From Tardiphaga robiniae (GTDB lineage: Bacteria; Pseudomonadota; Alphaproteobacteria; Rhizobiales; Xanthobacteraceae): a DNA stretch of 64,000 nucleotides. This document shows positions 20,052-29,353 of this stretch, piece by piece; positions within the stretch are counted from its first letter, which is position 1; each line of letters begins with the position of its first letter. The notes beneath the pieces were generated by a model, which had not been told where the DNA came from, did no database searches, and saw nothing but the letters and a program-made list of their open reading frames with translations. The translations under genes and the position numbers were made by a program. The DNA lies in NCBI RefSeq assembly GCF_013359755.1, contig NZ_JABMCJ010000094.1:620001-684000 (forward strand), in the 5' to 3' direction.

Positions 20052-20244
20052 TCAGATCGACACCGGCGGGCACGGTGAATTCATTGCACCTGCAGAGTTT
20101 AGGATCGTTCGATGTCTTTTTGTGGTTGAAAAGTCGGGGCAGCATTGCCTCGCGGCCCGGTCTGCCTTAGGACGCTGGCGTGCCAGTCCGAGCGAGGGCT
20201 GACATGCAACGTACGATCAGGTGCGTGCCGGGCGAGTTTCCAGA

Positions 20245-20511
20245 ATGGACATTCCCGAGTTTGAAGACCTGTTGGGTCGGCACGGTGAAGACGTGTCAAC
20301 CTGGCCAGATAACCGACGGGACGCCGCGCTCGCATTGCTGCGGACGTCGGAGCAGGCGCGTGCGGCGATGGCCGAGGCGCAATTGCTGCGCCGTGCCCTG
20401 CCATCGGGCGTCGTGCACGCGCCGGATGGCTTGGTAGACCGGATTATGCAGAAAGCTCGGCAATCCGATGTGGTTCCCGCGAAGCCGGCAACCAAGTCTG
20501 ACAGCAAGTAG
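20245..20511 (+). CDS. Small acidic protein of unknown function
   Basis: An 88-aa protein starting MDIPEFEDLLGRHGEDVSTWP, with a helical middle rich in Ala, Arg and Glu (RRDAALALLRTSEQARAAMAEAQLL). Small proteins with this GRHGEDxxxWP...R..A..LL..S..AR start occur next to ECF sigma genes in alphaproteobacteria, where they are thought to be regulators. No signal peptide or membrane segment is seen. The in-frame GTG at 20221 is an alternative start. Whether it partners the sigma factor at 16280 is untested. Confidence 0.6.
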   Translation: MDIPEFEDLLGRHGEDVSTWPDNRRDAALALLRTSEQARAAMAEAQLLRRALPSGVVHAPDGLVDRIMQKARQSDVVPAKPATKSDSK

Positions 20512-20855
20512 CTGACGCTTCCGCTGCGGTCGCTCTAATCCCGCCAGTGCCCGCGGGCAATCCCGTGTGCGACTGCCCCCCGTTTCAGCCTCCGTAAAAT
20601 TCTGGCGGTTGCTCTAGCGGGCAACTTTTGCCGTGCATTGGCGTCGGTGAATCACGTCTAGAGTTGTGAAAAACACCTGCGGCACAGCGCTTTCTTGCAA
20701 TGGGGCGCGATGGCTCACCGGTGGGAGCGGCCTGCAAAGAATCTTTGCCTGAATGGCCGGGACGACCCGTTTCAATAAGGAACGGACTTCACGAGCACTC
20801 TTCTCACTGACGCAATTCCGCAGCGCTACGCGCGCGGATACCGCCGGAGCACGCC
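20512..20855. other. 344-base intergenic region before flgD
   Basis: No gene is supported here. It presumably holds the promoter of the flgD-flgE-flgK-flgL run, because the small protein upstream ends before it. I looked for a sigma-54 GG-N10-GC site and did not find one with correct spacing. Confidence 0.5.
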
Positions 20856-21518
20856 ATGACTGTAGCTGCAACGACGTCAACCACGACCACGACTGCCTCG
20901 ACGGCGTCGTCCTCGTCGGTGACCTCGGCCATTACGTCGCAGCAATTTCTGAACCTGCTGGTGACCGAGTTGCAGAACCAGAATCCGCTCGACCCGACCA
21001 ATTCGACCGACTTCATCAATCAGCTCACATCCTACGCCAACTTCGATCAGCAGCAGACGTTGAACAGCAATATGGGCACGCTGGTGTCGTCGCTCAACAG
21101 CCTGCTCACGCTGAACTCGTCGAACTATATCGGCCAGACTGTTACCGCCAAAACCGACACCGGCACGCTGAAGGATGGCCAGATCTCGTTTGGCTATTCG
21201 CTCGAGTCCGCCGCCTCCGATGTCACGCTGAGCGTCAAGGATTCATCCGGCAACACGGTGTGGACCGGCAGTGGAACCACGACCTCGGGCACCAACAGCT
21301 TCACCTGGGACGGCACGGCGACGGACGGCACCCAGCTGACCGACGGGGGCCAGTACACGCTCAACGTCTCGGCCACCGATAGCACTGGTCAGTCTGTCTA
21401 CGGCTACACGACCGTCACCGGAAAGGTGACCTCGATCGACAACTCGTCCGGCACCCCGATGCTCAATATCGGGAGCACGTCTGTGAGCACCAGCAACGTC
21501 ATCGGCGTCACTTCCTGA
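20856..21518 (+). CDS. flgD: Flagellar hook assembly scaffold FlgD
   Basis: Hook-cap protein of 220 aa needed to polymerise FlgE. The N-terminal family signature FLNLLVTELQNQNPLDPTNS (about 32-51) is exact. It is followed by a beta-rich FlgD Ig/Tudor-like region (about 85-200) with the FTWDGTATDGTQLTDGGQYTL stretch typical of this domain. The first 25 residues are a low-complexity Thr/Ser run, fitting an export signal. It lies 21 bases before flgE. Confidence 0.95.
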   Translation: MTVAATTSTTTTTASTASSSSVTSAITSQQFLNLLVTELQNQNPLDPTNSTDFINQLTSYANFDQQQTLNSNMGTLVSSLNSLLTLNSSNYIGQTVTAKTDTGTLKDGQISFGYSLESAASDVTLSVKDSSGNTVWTGSGTTTSGTNSFTWDGTATDGTQLTDGGQYTLNVSATDSTGQSVYGYTTVTGKVTSIDNSSGTPMLNIGSTSVSTSNVIGVTS

Positions 21519-21539
21519 GTTTACTTTGGAGTACTGATT

Positions 21540-22808
21540 ATGAGTCTATCCGGCGCGCTGTCTTCAGCCATCTCCGCTCTTAACGCCCAGAGCTCGGCTC
21601 TGGCGATGATTTCCGACAATATCGCAAACTCATCGACGGTCGGCTACAAGACAAACTCGGCATCGTTCGAGTCGCTGGTGACGGGTTCGTCCAGCGCATC
21701 GGCCTATTCGTCCGGCGGCGTGACGACGCTCTCGAAGTCCAATATCACGACGCAGGGCCTGCTGACGACAACGTCGACCTCCACCAACATCGCGATCCAG
21801 GGTAACGGCTTCTTTCCGGTGACGACGTCGCTGACCGGCGACTCGACGCTCTACACGCGCAACGGCGGGTTCACTACGGATTCTGACGGCTATCTCGTCA
21901 ATAACGGCGCCTATCTTCTGGGTTGGCGCACCGATGCGGCCGGCAATGTTATTGGCAGCGCCAGCAGCGGAAATCTCACGGCAATCGACACGAGTGTGGC
22001 GCAGACCAGCGGTAGCGCGACAGCGACCACCACCTTCTCGGCCAATCTGCCGGCGGATGCCGCGGTCGGCGATACGTTCACTACGTCGATGTCGGTCTAC
22101 GATTCGCTGGGAACATCGAGCTCGATCCAGGTGACCTGGGCTAAGACTGCGGATAATACTTGGAGCGCCAGCTTCGGCCAGCCGACGTTGTCGTCGGATT
22201 CGACGACGACAACCGCGGCAACCCCGACCAGCACCGTGTCCGTCTCGTTCAATACCGACGGTTCGCTGGCGAGCACCAATCCCAGTCCGGCAACGCTGGC
22301 GATCACTGGTTGGACCACAGGGGCGGCGGACAGCAACATTACGCTCAACCTCGGCACCGTAGGCGGCACCGATGGGCTGACGCAATATGCCTCCGGCCTA
22401 TCCACGCCTGCGGTCAATATTACCCGCATCGAGTCCGATGGTCTGGCGTTCGGAAAGCTGAGCAACATCTCGGTCGGCGACAGCGGCATCGTCAACGCCA
22501 CATATTCGAACGGCCAGACCATCGCGATCTACAAGATACCGGTGGCGACCTTTGCCGCTGCCGATCAGTTGGAAGCCCAGAGCAACGGGCTCTATTCGGC
22601 GACGGCAGAATCGGGAACGGCTGCTTTGCAGGAATCCGGCACCAACGGCGCCGGCACCATTTTTGGCAGTGAGCTGGAATCCAGCACCACCGATACCAAC
22701 GAGCAGTTCAGCAGCATGATCTCCGCGCAGCAGGCCTATTCGGCCGCGTCGCAGGTGATCACCGCCGTCAACAAGATGTTCGATACCCTGATCTCGAGCA
22801 TGAGATGA
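21540..22808 (+). CDS. flgE: Flagellar hook protein FlgE
   Basis: Hook subunit of 422 aa. The N-terminal rod/hook signature SGALSSAISALNAQSSALAMISDNIANSSTVGYK and the C-terminal QQAYSAASQVITAVNKMFDTLI helix match flagellar axial proteins. A central FlgE D2-like domain (about 160-310) lies between. The stop overlaps the next ATG (ATGAGATGA region), so the small downstream genes are coupled to it. Confidence 0.95.
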   Translation: MSLSGALSSAISALNAQSSALAMISDNIANSSTVGYKTNSASFESLVTGSSSASAYSSGGVTTLSKSNITTQGLLTTTSTSTNIAIQGNGFFPVTTSLTGDSTLYTRNGGFTTDSDGYLVNNGAYLLGWRTDAAGNVIGSASSGNLTAIDTSVAQTSGSATATTTFSANLPADAAVGDTFTTSMSVYDSLGTSSSIQVTWAKTADNTWSASFGQPTLSSDSTTTTAATPTSTVSVSFNTDGSLASTNPSPATLAITGWTTGAADSNITLNLGTVGGTDGLTQYASGLSTPAVNITRIESDGLAFGKLSNISVGDSGIVNATYSNGQTIAIYKIPVATFAAADQLEAQSNGLYSATAESGTAALQESGTNGAGTIFGSELESSTTDTNEQFSSMISAQQAYSAASQVITAVNKMFDTLISSMR

Positions 22809-23089
22809 CCGCGATGGTGGCCGAGGCAGACGATGACGCGCTAATGCGGCGACTTGACCGGTTGCTGGCCGCCGCGCAGCGGATCGACCGCGGCGATCGG
22901 CGCATGATCCTGGCGCTGCAGGGCGATCTCAAGACGTTGCGTACCACTTTGCAGCAGCGCCGTGACGCGTTGGCGCAGAAACTCAACATCGCTGGCGCGC
23001 GCAGCAAAGCGGCGACGGCATATTCGCGGATAGCCTCGCTCGGGCGGCACGCCACGGCAGCCGCGCCCCATCCATCGATCACGGAGTAG
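22805..23089 (+). CDS. Small helical protein between flgE and the FlgN-like gene
   Basis: A 94-aa protein overlapping the flgE stop by four bases. It is mostly charged helix (DALMRRLDRLLAAAQRIDRGDRRMILALQGDLKTLRTTLQQRRDALAQKL), likely a coiled coil, with a short polar tail. No named family is recognised. Position between flgE and a FlgN-like chaperone suggests a small export chaperone or flagellar accessory; that is inferred from context only. Confidence 0.65.
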   Translation: MTAMVAEADDDALMRRLDRLLAAAQRIDRGDRRMILALQGDLKTLRTTLQQRRDALAQKLNIAGARSKAATAYSRIASLGRHATAAAPHPSITE

Positions 23090-23093
23090 CCAC

Positions 23094-23552
23094 ATGATGA
23101 CCCGAAGCCCGCCGCTGCAGCCCGCGAGCGCCGATGACGGATCCCGCCTCGAGGATCTGGTTGAACTGATCGAACGCCTGATCGACGTCGTGACCGAAGA
23201 GAATATCGCTCTGGCGATGGGGCTGCCGGCCTCGCAGTCGCAGCACACGGCGATCAAGCTGGAGCTTTCGGAGCTGTTCGAGGCCTGGGTCAAGGAAGTC
23301 GGGCGCAAGAACATGTTGCTTGGCACTTCCGATCGCCAGTTGCAGGGGCGGGTACTCACTCGGCTCGAACAGCTCAGCGTCGCGATGGACGAGAATGTTA
23401 CCCGCCTGCGCGCCGCGATCGAGGCCAGCCAGCGCCGCATCGACGCCGTGATGGCCGCGATTCGGGAGCAGATATCCGACAGCGCGCCCTACGGCGCCAA
23501 TGGTCGCATCAATGCGCAGTCGGCATCCTACGCACGCAACGTGCGGATCTGA
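23094..23552 (+). CDS. FlgN-like flagellar chaperone
   Basis: A 152-aa helical protein with the FlgN pattern: RLEDLVELIERLIDVVTEENIALAMG at about 18-43, a central helix around GRKNMLLGT, and a C-terminal SAPYGANGRI stretch seen in alphaproteobacterial members. FlgN chaperones the hook-filament junction proteins FlgK and FlgL in the cytoplasm, and those are the next two genes. It begins four bases after the small protein before it. A second in-frame ATG at 23097 is also possible. Confidence 0.75.
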   Translation: MMTRSPPLQPASADDGSRLEDLVELIERLIDVVTEENIALAMGLPASQSQHTAIKLELSELFEAWVKEVGRKNMLLGTSDRQLQGRVLTRLEQLSVAMDENVTRLRAAIEASQRRIDAVMAAIREQISDSAPYGANGRINAQSASYARNVRI

Positions 23553-23579
23553 ACCAAGCCGTAATATGAGGTCGCCACC

Positions 23580-25349
23580 GTGTCGCTGGAGATAGCCCGC
23601 AGCATCGCCGTCAGTAGCCTGATGGCCAGTCAGGTCCAGATCAGCGTCGCCTCGTCGAATATTTCGAATGCTGACACTACCGGCTACACGGTCAAGACCG
23701 CCAATCAGGTCGCGACCACCAATGGCGGCGCCGGGACCGGCGTGTCGATCACCGGGATCACCAGCAGCGTCGACAAATTGCTGTTCAAGTCCCTGATCTC
23801 TGCAACCTCGGAACTCGGCGCAGCCAACACCAACAACGACTATCTCAACCGGCTGCAGGCACTGTATGGCAGCACGACCGGTGCAGAAGACACCGGAACT
23901 TCGATCGCGAACACGCTGGCATCGCTGGAATCCGCCATATCGTCGCTCGCCGGCACGACCAGCAGTGCCTCGCTGCAAGCCAATGTGGTGAGTACGCTTG
24001 ATAGCCTCGCATCGCAATTGCGCGAGACGTCCTCGGGAATTCAGCAACTGCGCTGCACTGCCGATGCCGCGATTTCCTCCGATGTCGATCAGGTCAATGC
24101 CAGCCTGCAGGCCATCGCCAGTTTGAACGCCCAGATCAAACAGGCGGCGGCCGCTGGCCAATCGACGGGCGATCTCGAGGATCAGCGCAATGTCGCGCTG
24201 CAGACCGTCGCGTCGAAGATGAATGTCAGCTATTTCATTTCATCGACGGGGGATATGCAGGTTTATACGGCGTCAGGCCAGACGCTCGTGGACAACAGCG
24301 CGCATCTGCTTAGCTTCACGGCGGCATCATCCGTTACGGCTAATGCCAGCTACTCGGCCGGTTCGTCCAGCGGGCTCAGCGGCATTTCCGTCAACGGCGT
24401 CGATGTCACTGCGCAGATCACATCTGGCGAAATCGGCTCTTTGCTCAGCCTGCGCGATAGCGTCTTGCCCGCAGCGCAGTCGCAGCTCGACCAGCTTGCC
24501 AATACGCTGGCAGACACCCTGAATGCCGCAAGCAATCAGGGCACGTCGTTGCCGCCGCCAACGACGCTGACCGGCACCACGACGGTCACGGCGGCGACTG
24601 CGCTGGATGCGACCGGAACGGTCCGCATTGCCGTTGCCGACCAGTCGGGAAGTCTGGTGTCCTATGCCGATCTCGACCTGTCGACCTATGCGACGGTGGG
24701 CGACCTGGTCTCGGCCATCAACGGCATTTCGGGCCTCAGCTCATCGATCAATGCCAGCGGGAAGGTGGTGATCGCCAGTTCCAGCAGCAGCAACGGGGTC
24801 GCCATCAATGAGATGACGAGCGCCGTCGGCTGCAGCGGAATCGGCCTGTCCGACCATTTCGGCCTCAATGACCTCGTGACCGGAACCGGGGCATCCAACA
24901 TCGCCGTGCGCAGCGACATCCTGGCCAATTCAGGTTTGTTCGCCGTCTCGATCCTCGATGCATCGGCAACGCTGACGACGGGCACCAAGGTACTCACCGC
25001 CGGCGCGACCGACGTGGTCGATGCGATCTACGCGGCACTCACGGATTCCCGTACCTTTGGCGCGTCTGGTGGGCTTGGGTCATCGACCGGTTCGTTTGCG
25101 GACTACGCGGCCACGGTCATCGCCAATGTCGCGTCGAAGGCAACGCTCGCGGCCACGACCTATACATCAAAGTCGACGGCACAATCGTCATTTGCCAATG
25201 CGCTGGCGTCGCAGTCGGGCGTCAATCTCGACGAAGAAACCGCGAAGATCAGCACATTGCAGAACCAGTATACGGCCGCGTCCCAGCTCATGCAGGTCAT
25301 CAACGAGATGTTCTCGTCACTGATAACCGCCGTGCAGAGCGCGAGCTGA
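23580..25349 (+). CDS. flgK: Flagellar hook-filament junction protein FlgK
   Basis: HAP1 of 589 aa. The start is GTG 23580; no better ATG precedes the conserved N-terminus SLEIARSIAVSSLMASQVQISVASSNISNADTTGYTVK. The C-terminus ETAKISTLQNQYTAASQLMQVINEMFSSLI matches the axial D0 helix. The middle is long and Ser/Thr/Ala-rich. It joins the hook to the first junction layer and lies 14 bases before flgL. Confidence 0.94.
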   Translation: MSLEIARSIAVSSLMASQVQISVASSNISNADTTGYTVKTANQVATTNGGAGTGVSITGITSSVDKLLFKSLISATSELGAANTNNDYLNRLQALYGSTTGAEDTGTSIANTLASLESAISSLAGTTSSASLQANVVSTLDSLASQLRETSSGIQQLRCTADAAISSDVDQVNASLQAIASLNAQIKQAAAAGQSTGDLEDQRNVALQTVASKMNVSYFISSTGDMQVYTASGQTLVDNSAHLLSFTAASSVTANASYSAGSSSGLSGISVNGVDVTAQITSGEIGSLLSLRDSVLPAAQSQLDQLANTLADTLNAASNQGTSLPPPTTLTGTTTVTAATALDATGTVRIAVADQSGSLVSYADLDLSTYATVGDLVSAINGISGLSSSINASGKVVIASSSSSNGVAINEMTSAVGCSGIGLSDHFGLNDLVTGTGASNIAVRSDILANSGLFAVSILDASATLTTGTKVLTAGATDVVDAIYAALTDSRTFGASGGLGSSTGSFADYAATVIANVASKATLAATTYTSKSTAQSSFANALASQSGVNLDEETAKISTLQNQYTAASQLMQVINEMFSSLITAVQSAS

Positions 25350-25363
25350 CGGGAGCCGACTTG

Positions 25364-26275
25364 ATGCAGATGCGCGTTGCCACCTTTGCGATTAACGACC
25401 AGATGATCGCATCCGCTTTGCGCACGCAAAGCACCATGGCCAATCAGCAGATCCAGGAGGCTTCGGGGCTGATCTCGTCGGATTTTGGCGGGTTGGGGTC
25501 ATCGGCGCAGCAGGTGCTCAATCTTCAGGTCTCGGTGACCCGGGCGCAGTCCTATATCGATGCCGCCACGCAGACCAACAGCAAGGTCCTGGTGATGTAC
25601 TCGGCCGTCAATTCGGTGTCTGATCTGGTGACACAGTTCCGGACCTTGCTAACGAGCGCATCGAGCGCTTCGAGCACGGATGCGGCCAGCGTGACGGAGA
25701 GCGCCAAGAACATGCTGGAGCAGATGGCGTCACTACTCAACACGCAATATAATGGCGGCTATCTGTTCGGCGGTTCTGCCACCAAAACCGCGCCGGTGGA
25801 CATATCGAGTGCGACCTATGCCGCGGCATCGTCGCCGTCCACCGCAGACACGAGCTATTATCAGGGCGACAGTCAGCTCCGCGCTGTACGCGTCTCGGAC
25901 AACCAGACGGTCTCTTACGGCGTCACGGCGGACAATACCGCTTTCGAGCAGATCATGCGGGCCATGAATCTGGTAGCGAGCAATTCGCCGCTTTCGACCG
26001 ACACGCTCAATGAGGCGCTCGATCTGGCGGTCGATTCCATCGACAAGCTTGGTGTGGTGCAGACGCGGATATCCAACGCATCGGCCTCAATCGAGCGGGC
26101 CAGTGCCTATCAGACCGAGTATCAATCCTATGCCCAGACGCTCGGTAGCGATCTCACCAGTGTCGACGTTGCAGCGGTCACCGCGAAACTATCGACCTAT
26201 CAGGCACAGCTTACGGCATCCTACGCCGCGATTGCCAAGGTTCAGAGCCTGAACCTGGCGAGCTATCTGCGCTGA
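25364..26275 (+). CDS. flgL: Flagellar hook-filament junction protein FlgL
   Basis: HAP3 of 303 aa, flagellin-like in its N- and C-terminal helices (TFAINDQMIASALRTQSTMANQQIQEASGL; ISNASASIERASAYQTEYQSYA). ATG 25364 is preferred over TTG 25361 since GGGAG lies 8 bases before it; ATG 25370 is an alternative. A NTQYNGGYLFGGSATKTAPVD segment near 125-145 is typical of FlgL. It is the last gene of the flagellar run; the motor and basal-body genes are not in the window. Confidence 0.93.
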   Translation: MQMRVATFAINDQMIASALRTQSTMANQQIQEASGLISSDFGGLGSSAQQVLNLQVSVTRAQSYIDAATQTNSKVLVMYSAVNSVSDLVTQFRTLLTSASSASSTDAASVTESAKNMLEQMASLLNTQYNGGYLFGGSATKTAPVDISSATYAAASSPSTADTSYYQGDSQLRAVRVSDNQTVSYGVTADNTAFEQIMRAMNLVASNSPLSTDTLNEALDLAVDSIDKLGVVQTRISNASASIERASAYQTEYQSYAQTLGSDLTSVDVAAVTAKLSTYQAQLTASYAAIAKVQSLNLASYLR

Positions 26276-26320
26276 TTTGGACGCGAGCGCGATCCTAAAT
26301 GCGTTTTTCTAAGTTATCCT

Positions 26321-26506
26321 ATCCCAGCGCGTCGAGTTGGCTCGAATCTTCTGATGAAGACCGATACGCCGTTGGCCGATGTCGCACTGGCTTGCGGCTT
26401 TGCCGATCAAAGCCACTTCACCCGCGTCTTTTCCGCCGCGACCGGACTGCCGCCGGGGGCATGGCGCCGCGCGACTGGCAATGCAGGTTCCCCAGCGATT
26501 TTCTGA
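26321..26506 (+). pseudogene. AraC-family regulator, C-terminal remnant
   Basis: A frame of about 60 codons ends at TGA 26504-26506 and encodes the second helix-turn-helix of an AraC/XylS regulator: LLMKTDTPLADVALACGFADQSHF followed by TRVFSAATGLPPGAWRR. The N-terminal ligand domain and the first helix-turn-helix are missing, and the residues before LLMK decay into unrelated sequence within 15 codons. ATG 26354 could start a 50-residue peptide, but it could not bind DNA as a normal AraC domain. It marks the border between the flagellar and polysaccharide regions. Confidence 0.8.
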
Positions 26507-26668
26507 AGAACGCCCACCGATGTCGCGCAGGGTGGTGAAGTCGCGCATCAGGGTCCTTTCAGCCTCCGCGCTGGCGGTAAGGTGGATATCGCCGACTAGG
26601 CTTGTGCGCCAATCAGCGCCCGTATCAGCGTCGAAATGGCATATGGGCCAGCGTGCGACTGCAGACGC

Positions 26669-27352
26669 TCAGTCACAATGAATCGACAGAGCCCGATCCT
26701 CAAGAAAGCCCCCACGTTCGTTGTGCGATATGGCAAGCGCCGCAAGCACTGTCCGGTTGTTGATTTCAAGCTTCTGATAGATGTGATGGAGATGTTGCTT
26801 GATGGTGCCGTCAGCAATATTCAGCCGCCGCCCAATTTCCTTGTTTGACAACCCTTCAGAGACCAGGCGCATAATCTGACGCTCGCGCTCTGTCAGCACC
26901 GCCAGAACACTCTCCGTGATCGCGATACTCTTTTGCTCGGAAGGTATAACGTGATTGACCGCGGGAAGCGGCAATAGCCTTTGGCCAGCCGCGATCTCCC
27001 GCAAGGACTGCACCAAGGGTTCGAGCGGCATGTCCTTCAGGATGACACCGTAGGCGCCAGCAGCGGCCGATAAAGCCAGTTGGCGATCTTCAACGACAGC
27101 GGTGAAAAAGACGACCCGCGTTGAAAGCCCCTCGGAGTTGGCGATGGCAACGATTTCCAGCCCGGTCAGGCCCGGCATTTCGATGTCTATAATGGCGATG
27201 TCCGGCGTTAAATTTCGAATCGCTTCGATACAGCTCGGGCCAGTGCTGCAGCACGCGACAATCTTGAAGCCGTTTTGCGCTTCAAGCACGCTCGTCAAAC
27301 CTTGCAGAACCACAGGATGGCGGTCTGCGATCACGACACTGGTGCAACGCAT
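26669..27352 (-). CDS. NarL/LuxR-type response regulator
   Basis: A 227-aa two-domain regulator. The receiver (1-120) has the phosphoacceptor D56 in IIDIEMPG, T84 and K106 (ILKDMP), so it should accept a phosphate. The C-terminal LuxR helix-turn-helix (about 150-215) reads LTERERQIMRLVSEGLSNKEIGRRLNIADGTIKQHLHHIYQKL. No sensor kinase is next to it. It is divergent from the pseudo-receiver regulator at 27879 and probably acts on the polysaccharide genes, an inference from position. Confidence 0.93.
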   Translation of the reverse strand: MRCTSVVIADRHPVVLQGLTSVLEAQNGFKIVACCSTGPSCIEAIRNLTPDIAIIDIEMPGLTGLEIVAIANSEGLSTRVVFFTAVVEDRQLALSAAAGAYGVILKDMPLEPLVQSLREIAAGQRLLPLPAVNHVIPSEQKSIAITESVLAVLTERERQIMRLVSEGLSNKEIGRRLNIADGTIKQHLHHIYQKLEINNRTVLAALAISHNERGGFLEDRALSIHCD

Positions 27353-27878
27353 GGGCGGTCCTCAGCCTAGCCCCCCAAAACTTAAACTCCACGCGACCCC
27401 GGATATTCCCTTCTTAGCCTAATTTTCTGGAGGCTCAAATTCGTTACGCTACATCGCAACGCAACAAAGAAAACACGTAACAACTTTGAGTGGACGTATC
27501 TGAAATTGTCACTCAAGGATAGACGTCCCGTATGACGAAGCACGCACTCCCTCTGCGAAGTTTGCGGTGAATCCCCCGTTTACTATTATGAACGACATCC
27601 CTCAGTACCGGCCCATCGCCTATAACTAAAGGTATATAGGGAGATCGAGAATTCGCATCTAACATTCATAAAATCGTCGCAAACGAGAAGGGAGGCGTCT
27701 TCAATTCGACGACGAAATGCTTCTAAAAAGACAGAGTTTCTTGCCGACTGAAAATATTCCAATGCCAAAATTTCTGCCGAAGAAGCGGGGCTTAACCGCC
27801 GACAGATCACCAAGAATGAGCTGAATTTCAATCGCTCAGTTTTTTTTAAATCAGTTGCGTATGGTTGGGAGGGTCGCG
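27353..27878. other. 526-base divergent intergenic region, AT-rich
   Basis: Lies between the two divergent LuxR-type regulators. Its base composition is clearly more AT-rich than the surrounding genes. An open frame on the minus strand (27586-27831) has no domain and is judged chance. Promoters of both regulators must lie here; no clear operator was identified. Confidence 0.55.
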
Positions 27879-28796
27879 ATGCGGAGGCAACAATCTTTTT
27901 TTACAATTCTCGTTGGGAAAAATACTTTACTCAGAGAAGGTCTTGCCAGGATTTTACGCTCAGCAAATTTTCGTATCCTAGCCTCAGTATCAAGCGTGGA
28001 TGATTTGCTCCCGGGTCAACCGCAAGCACACCAGCCTCTGCTTCTTATTGCTCACACCGGCGATGATTTTGACGCCGCGATTGAACAAATCGAACTTTTC
28101 AGGGACTACCATCCGGGCGGGCGCATTGCGATCGTGGCCGATCATTATCGAATGGACGAACTGGCTTCTGCGTTTCGGGCAGGTGCCAACGGCTACTTTG
28201 TCAACGTTATGACCTGCGATGTATTCATAAAGTCCATCGAACTGATAATGATGGGTGAAACGATCTTTCCTCCGGCATTTCTATCATCTGTTCTTGCTCC
28301 CGAAGGCAGTCACCCAGGCGAGACGGGGTCGCGCGACCAAAACAAGACGCAGGCGATTCTTATCGCTACAGAAGATATGACCACGCCGCAGCTTTCTCCG
28401 CGGGAAAAATCAATTTTGCACTGCCTGATTGAAGGCGCCTCCAACAAAAGCATCGCGCGGACGATCCATATCGCCGAAGCAACTGTAAAAGTCCACGTCA
28501 AGGCGATCCTTCGCAAGCTCCGTGTCCAGAATCGGACACAGGCAGCGATTTGGGGGATGAACAACGGATCACTGGCAGAACCGGCAAACAGCAACTCTCC
28601 GCCTTTAGCTGGCGATTCGAACGGTCGGCTTTCAAATCCCGTTGCGATGATCTCCGAGATCAAGAAAAACGAGACGCCAGTGCCACTGGGTGTGATCAAC
28701 CACGAGCCAAATCATATTGAGGTCTCGCGCATCGACGGTCTGATCCGTAAGGGCATCAACGGAAAGGTCTGCGGCGCGGCACGAATCGGCAAATAG
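27879..28796 (+). CDS. LuxR-type regulator with degenerate receiver
   Basis: A 305-aa protein; ATG 27879 is chosen because GGGAGGG lies six bases before it, while upstream TTG/ATG starts have none. The first 120 residues follow the receiver fold but lack key residues: ILVGKN replaces the acidic pair after strand 1, IAHTGDD stands where the phospho-Asp should be, and GYFVN replaces the conserved Lys. The helix-turn-helix (about 180-240, LSPREKSILHCLIEGASNKSIARTIHIAEATVKVHVKAIL) is intact. A 65-residue tail follows. Such proteins are likely regulated without phosphorylation. It opens the polysaccharide locus. Confidence 0.88.
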   Translation: MRRQQSFFTILVGKNTLLREGLARILRSANFRILASVSSVDDLLPGQPQAHQPLLLIAHTGDDFDAAIEQIELFRDYHPGGRIAIVADHYRMDELASAFRAGANGYFVNVMTCDVFIKSIELIMMGETIFPPAFLSSVLAPEGSHPGETGSRDQNKTQAILIATEDMTTPQLSPREKSILHCLIEGASNKSIARTIHIAEATVKVHVKAILRKLRVQNRTQAAIWGMNNGSLAEPANSNSPPLAGDSNGRLSNPVAMISEIKKNETPVPLGVINHEPNHIEVSRIDGLIRKGINGKVCGAARIGK

Positions 28797-29353
28797 TCAG
28801 CGATTGTTGGCGTAGGCGAGCAAGTCGCGCCGACCGGTGGTTGTCGGAGCGTGGCGCTCGCGCCGGTGAACGATCGAACATGGATGCGTGAGGCGCTGAC
28901 GATCGCGCGTGTTCTTGCGACGCGCTTCAATAAATCATTCCACCGATCTTGGGCAACGGTTAGTGCGATGTCGCTCGCGCGCGTGAGGGATGCCGGCGTC
29001 AGTTCCTAACAGGATTTCTGAAAAGCCGGCTCGTTGCGCTGTCGTCGTCATTCCAAGCGCGGCGATGTCAATCGGGCCTCGCGATATCGCGCGCCAGCGA
29101 TGCAGCCGAAGTCCGGTTTGGTCTGTCACGTCCCATCATGCACCACTGCGAGCTGTAGCTTTGCCGCTGCAATACAGTGCTCGCGTGCAATCCAACTATC
29201 ATTCCGACATCTCATGCAAACGCACGAAGACGCGAGGATAGTCAGCGTCTAGTTTTCTCGTCAATGGCATTCCGGTTTGGCCATCAGCAGTAGGCCGGGC
29301 TGTCGCGTTGATATGATGAACGATTGCGCGCTTCAGTAACACAGGAGGATAAT
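28797..29353. other. 557-base intergenic region before the polysaccharide genes
   Basis: No gene is supported; open frames here (for example 28990-29241, +) lack recognisable domains and good ribosome sites. The region ends in a textbook AGGAGG ribosome site at 29343-29348 for the next gene and presumably holds the main promoter of the biosynthetic run. Confidence 0.5.

Noticed and set aside
20580-20720. Possible sigma-54 promoter before flgD
   Set aside because: GG and GC elements are present but the spacing is wrong (not 10 bases).
27586-27831. 81-codon minus-strand frame in the AT-rich gap
   Set aside because: No ribosome site or known domain; random frame in low-GC DNA.
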